Shown one piece after another: positions 62,001 through 64,000 of a stretch of DNA of 64,000 nt (position 1 is its first letter; every line of letters begins with the position of its first letter). A program made the position numbers and the translations under genes. The notes under the pieces are model-generated. The model was not told where the DNA came from, made no database searches, and was given only the letters and a program-made list of their open reading frames with translations. Origin of the DNA: Apostichopus japonicus (Eukaryota > Echinodermata > Holothuroidea > Aspidochirotida > Stichopodidae); contig NC_092563.1 of the NCBI RefSeq assembly GCF_037975245.1, positions 11,127,001 through 11,191,000 of the forward strand, given 5' to 3'.

Positions 62001-64000
62001 GTTTTAAAAGGTCACTCACCATTTCGACCCTGCTGACCACAGATGACCTTTGACTTCTACCAAAAACAATGGGCTACAGGTAAGTCGTAGGTCCCCGATG
62101 CACACCAACTATGGAGTTGTGACGACCTTGCCTCCATCTGATATCGCGTTTAAAAAGGTCACTCCCCATTTCGGTCATGGTGACCCCAGATGACCTTTGA
62201 CCTCTACCAGAAACAATGGGCTACAGGTAAGTCGAAAGTCCCCCCTGTACACCAACTATGGAGTTGTTGCGACCTTGCCTCCTTGAGATATCGCGTTTTA
62301 AAAGGTCACTCACCATTGCGACCCTGCTGACCACAGATGACCTTTGACTTTTACCAAACACAATGGGCTAACGGTCAGTCGTAGGTCCCCCCTGCACACC
62401 AACTATGGAGTTGTTGCGACCTTGCCTCCATGAGATATCGCGTTTACAAATGTCACTCACCATTTCGACCCTGCTGACCACAGATGACCTTTGACCTCTA
62501 CCAAAAACAATGGGCTACAGGTAAGTCGTAGGTCCCCCCGGCACACCAACTATGGAGTTGGTGCGACCTTGCCTCCTTGAGATATCGCGTTTACAAATGT
62601 CACTCACCATTTCGACCCTGCTGACCACAGATGACCTTTGACCTCTACCAAAAACAATGGGCTACAGGTAAGTCGTAGGTCCCCCCGGCACACCAACTAT
62701 GGAGTTGTTGCGACCTTGCCTCCTTGAGATATCGCGTTTACAAATGTCACTCACCATTTCGACCCTGCTGACCACAGATGACCTTTGACCTCTACCAAAA
62801 ACAATGGGCTACAGGTAAGTCGTAGGTCCCCCCGGCACACCAACTATGGAGTTGTTGCGACCTTGCCTCCTTGAGATATCGCGTTGTAAAAGGTCACTCC
62901 CCATTTCGGTCATGGTGACCCCAGATGACCTTTGACCTCTACCAGAAACAATGGGCTACAGGTAAGTCGAAAGTCCCCCCTGTACACCAACTATGGAGTT
63001 GTTGCGACCTTGCCTCCATGAGATATCGCGTTTTAAAAGGTCACTCACCATTGCGACCCTGCTGACCACAGATGACCTTTGACTTTTACCAAACACAATG
63101 GGCTAACGGTAAGTCGTAGGTCCCCCCTGCACACCAACTATGGAGTTGTGACGACCTTGCCTCCATGAGATATCGCGTTTACAAATGTCACTCACCATTT
63201 CGACCCTGCTGACCACAGATGACCTTTGACCTCTACCAAAAACAATGGGCTACAGGTAAGTCGTAGGTCCCCCCGGCACACCAACTATGGAGTTGGTGCG
63301 ACCTTGCCTCCTTGAGATATCGCGTTTACAAATGTCACTCACCATTTCGACCCTGCTGACCACAGATGACCTTTGACCTCTACCAAAAACAATGGGCTAC
63401 AGGTAAGTCGTAGGTCCAACCGGCACACCAACTATGGAGTTGTTGCGACCTTGCCTCCTTGAGATATCGCGTTGTAAAAGGTCACTCCCCATTTCGGTCA
63501 TGGTGACCCCAGATGACCTTTGACCTCTACCAGAAACAATGGGCTACAGGTAAGTCGAAAGTCCCCCCTGTACACCGACTATGGAGTTGTTGCGACCTTG
63601 CCTCCTTGAGATATCGCGTTTTAAAAGGTCACTCACCATTGCGACCCTGCTGACCACAGATGACCTTTGACTTTTACCAAACACAATGGGCTAACGGTAA
63701 GTCGTAGGTCCCCCCTGCACACCAACTATGGAGTTGTTGCGACCTTGCCTCCTTGAGATATCGCGTTTACAAATGTCACTCACCATTTCGACCCTGCTGA
63801 CCACAGATGACCTTTGACCTCTACCAAAAACAATGGGCTACAGGTAAGTCGTAGGTCCCCCCGGGACACCAACTATGGAGTTGGTGCGACCTTGCCTCCT
63901 TGAGATATCGCGTTTACAAATGTCACTCACCATTTCGACCCTGCTGACCACAGATGACCTTTGACCTCTACCAAAAACAATGGGCTACCGGTAAGTCGTA
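56040..64000 (-). repeat. Large higher-order unit, copy 3 (partial, runs off the window)
   Basis: Nearly identical to copy 2 from 56040 onward. The shift is 8822-8823 bp until about 62.5 kb and 8970 bp afterwards: CCGGGACACC starts near 54891 and near 63861. One additional monomer of the GTTTACAAATGTCAC class at about 62690-62840 explains the change. A private change is GGTAATTCGTAGG near 60465 for GGTAAGTCGTAGG. The unit is at least 7.96 kb here and continues beyond 64000. Confidence 0.85.

Larger units (their letters stand above)
27516..64000 (-). repeat. 147-bp satellite array, right arm (about 248 monomers, inverted)
   Basis: This is the same satellite as 1-13084 in reverse complement, running to the window end without interruption. 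Plus-strand landmarks are CCAACTATGGAGTTG, GCGACCTTGCCTCC, TTGAGATATCGCGTT, CACTCACCATTTCGACC, GATGACCTTTGACCTCTACC, AAAAACAATGGGCTACAGG and TAAGTCGTAGGTCCCCCC. Spacing averages almost exactly 147 bp; a 60-monomer unit measures 8822 bp. A rare CAAATATGGAGATG monomer serves as a marker (for example 28718, 30784, 35051, 36524, 38288, 40639, 44168, 45051 and 47844). The short minus-strand open frames recurring with it are satellite translations. The arm contains more variant classes than the left arm, including the IR3 class, and lacks the left arm's GAGCTC and DR0 classes. Confidence 0.97.

Noticed and set aside
1-64000. CENP-B box or telomere repeat as direct evidence of centromere or telomere.
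   Set aside because: I found no match to the CENP-B box pattern (core TTCG....A..CGGG) and no tandem TTAGGG-type repeats. Centromere identity remains inference from layout only.
1-64000. tRNA, rRNA or other structured RNA genes hidden in the repeats.
   Set aside because: No tRNA A/B box pairs with cloverleaf potential and no rRNA-like segments were recognisable in either monomer; neither family looks like a tRNA- or 5S-derived element by eye.

Overview
The window is pure eukaryotic satellite DNA. I find no protein-coding gene, RNA gene, transposon or CRISPR array that I can support. Two unrelated tandem-repeat families fill all 64 kb and form one large nested inverted repeat. The organism cannot be named from this sequence. 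Long complex monomers (about 147 bp and 56 bp), deep higher-order repeats and the absence of dense genes fit animal (or other eukaryotic) heterochromatin such as a centromeric, pericentromeric or sex-chromosome block, and do not fit a prokaryote.

Layout: (1) 1-13084, a 145-147 bp satellite (about 89 monomers) in one orientation. (2) 13085-13312, an edge segment of diverged 56-bp-family units lying backwards relative to the bulk array. (3) About 13313-19707, a 56-bp satellite. (4) A centre point near 19707, where the 56-bp satellite flips orientation with no unique spacer. (5) 19708 to about 27272, the same 56-bp satellite inverted. (6) About 27273-27515, the mirror image of the edge segment. 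(7) 27516-64000, the 147-bp satellite inverted (about 248 monomers), running off the window.

Both 147/56 junctions carry the same breakpoint sequence. They match for about 300 bp with roughly a dozen differences, so one ancestral junction was duplicated in inverted form and has since diverged.

Both families show higher-order structure. The right 147-bp arm has 10-, 12- and 13/14-monomer units, then three copies of a very large unit of 49, 60 and at least 54 monomers (7.2, 8.8 and at least 8.0 kb). The left arm has 7-, 9- and 10-monomer units. Arm-specific variants show that the arms have been homogenised separately.

The 147-bp monomer is rich in nuclear-receptor-like half-sites. These are a DR1 (AGGTCAAAGGTCA) in most monomers, a DR0/extended half-site form only in the left arm, and an inverted IR3 (GGTCATGGTGACC) in a right-arm subfamily. 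Many monomers also carry a perfect 5' splice-site consensus (CAGGTAAGT) on the strand that would be transcribed outward from the centre. The 56-bp monomer is free of stop codons in all three frames of that same outward strand. Because 56 is not a multiple of 3, every frame reads the same 56-residue cycle, which explains all the long open frames here. No cooperating gene system is visible. The interest lies in architecture, evolution and possible chromatin or RNA roles of the repeats.
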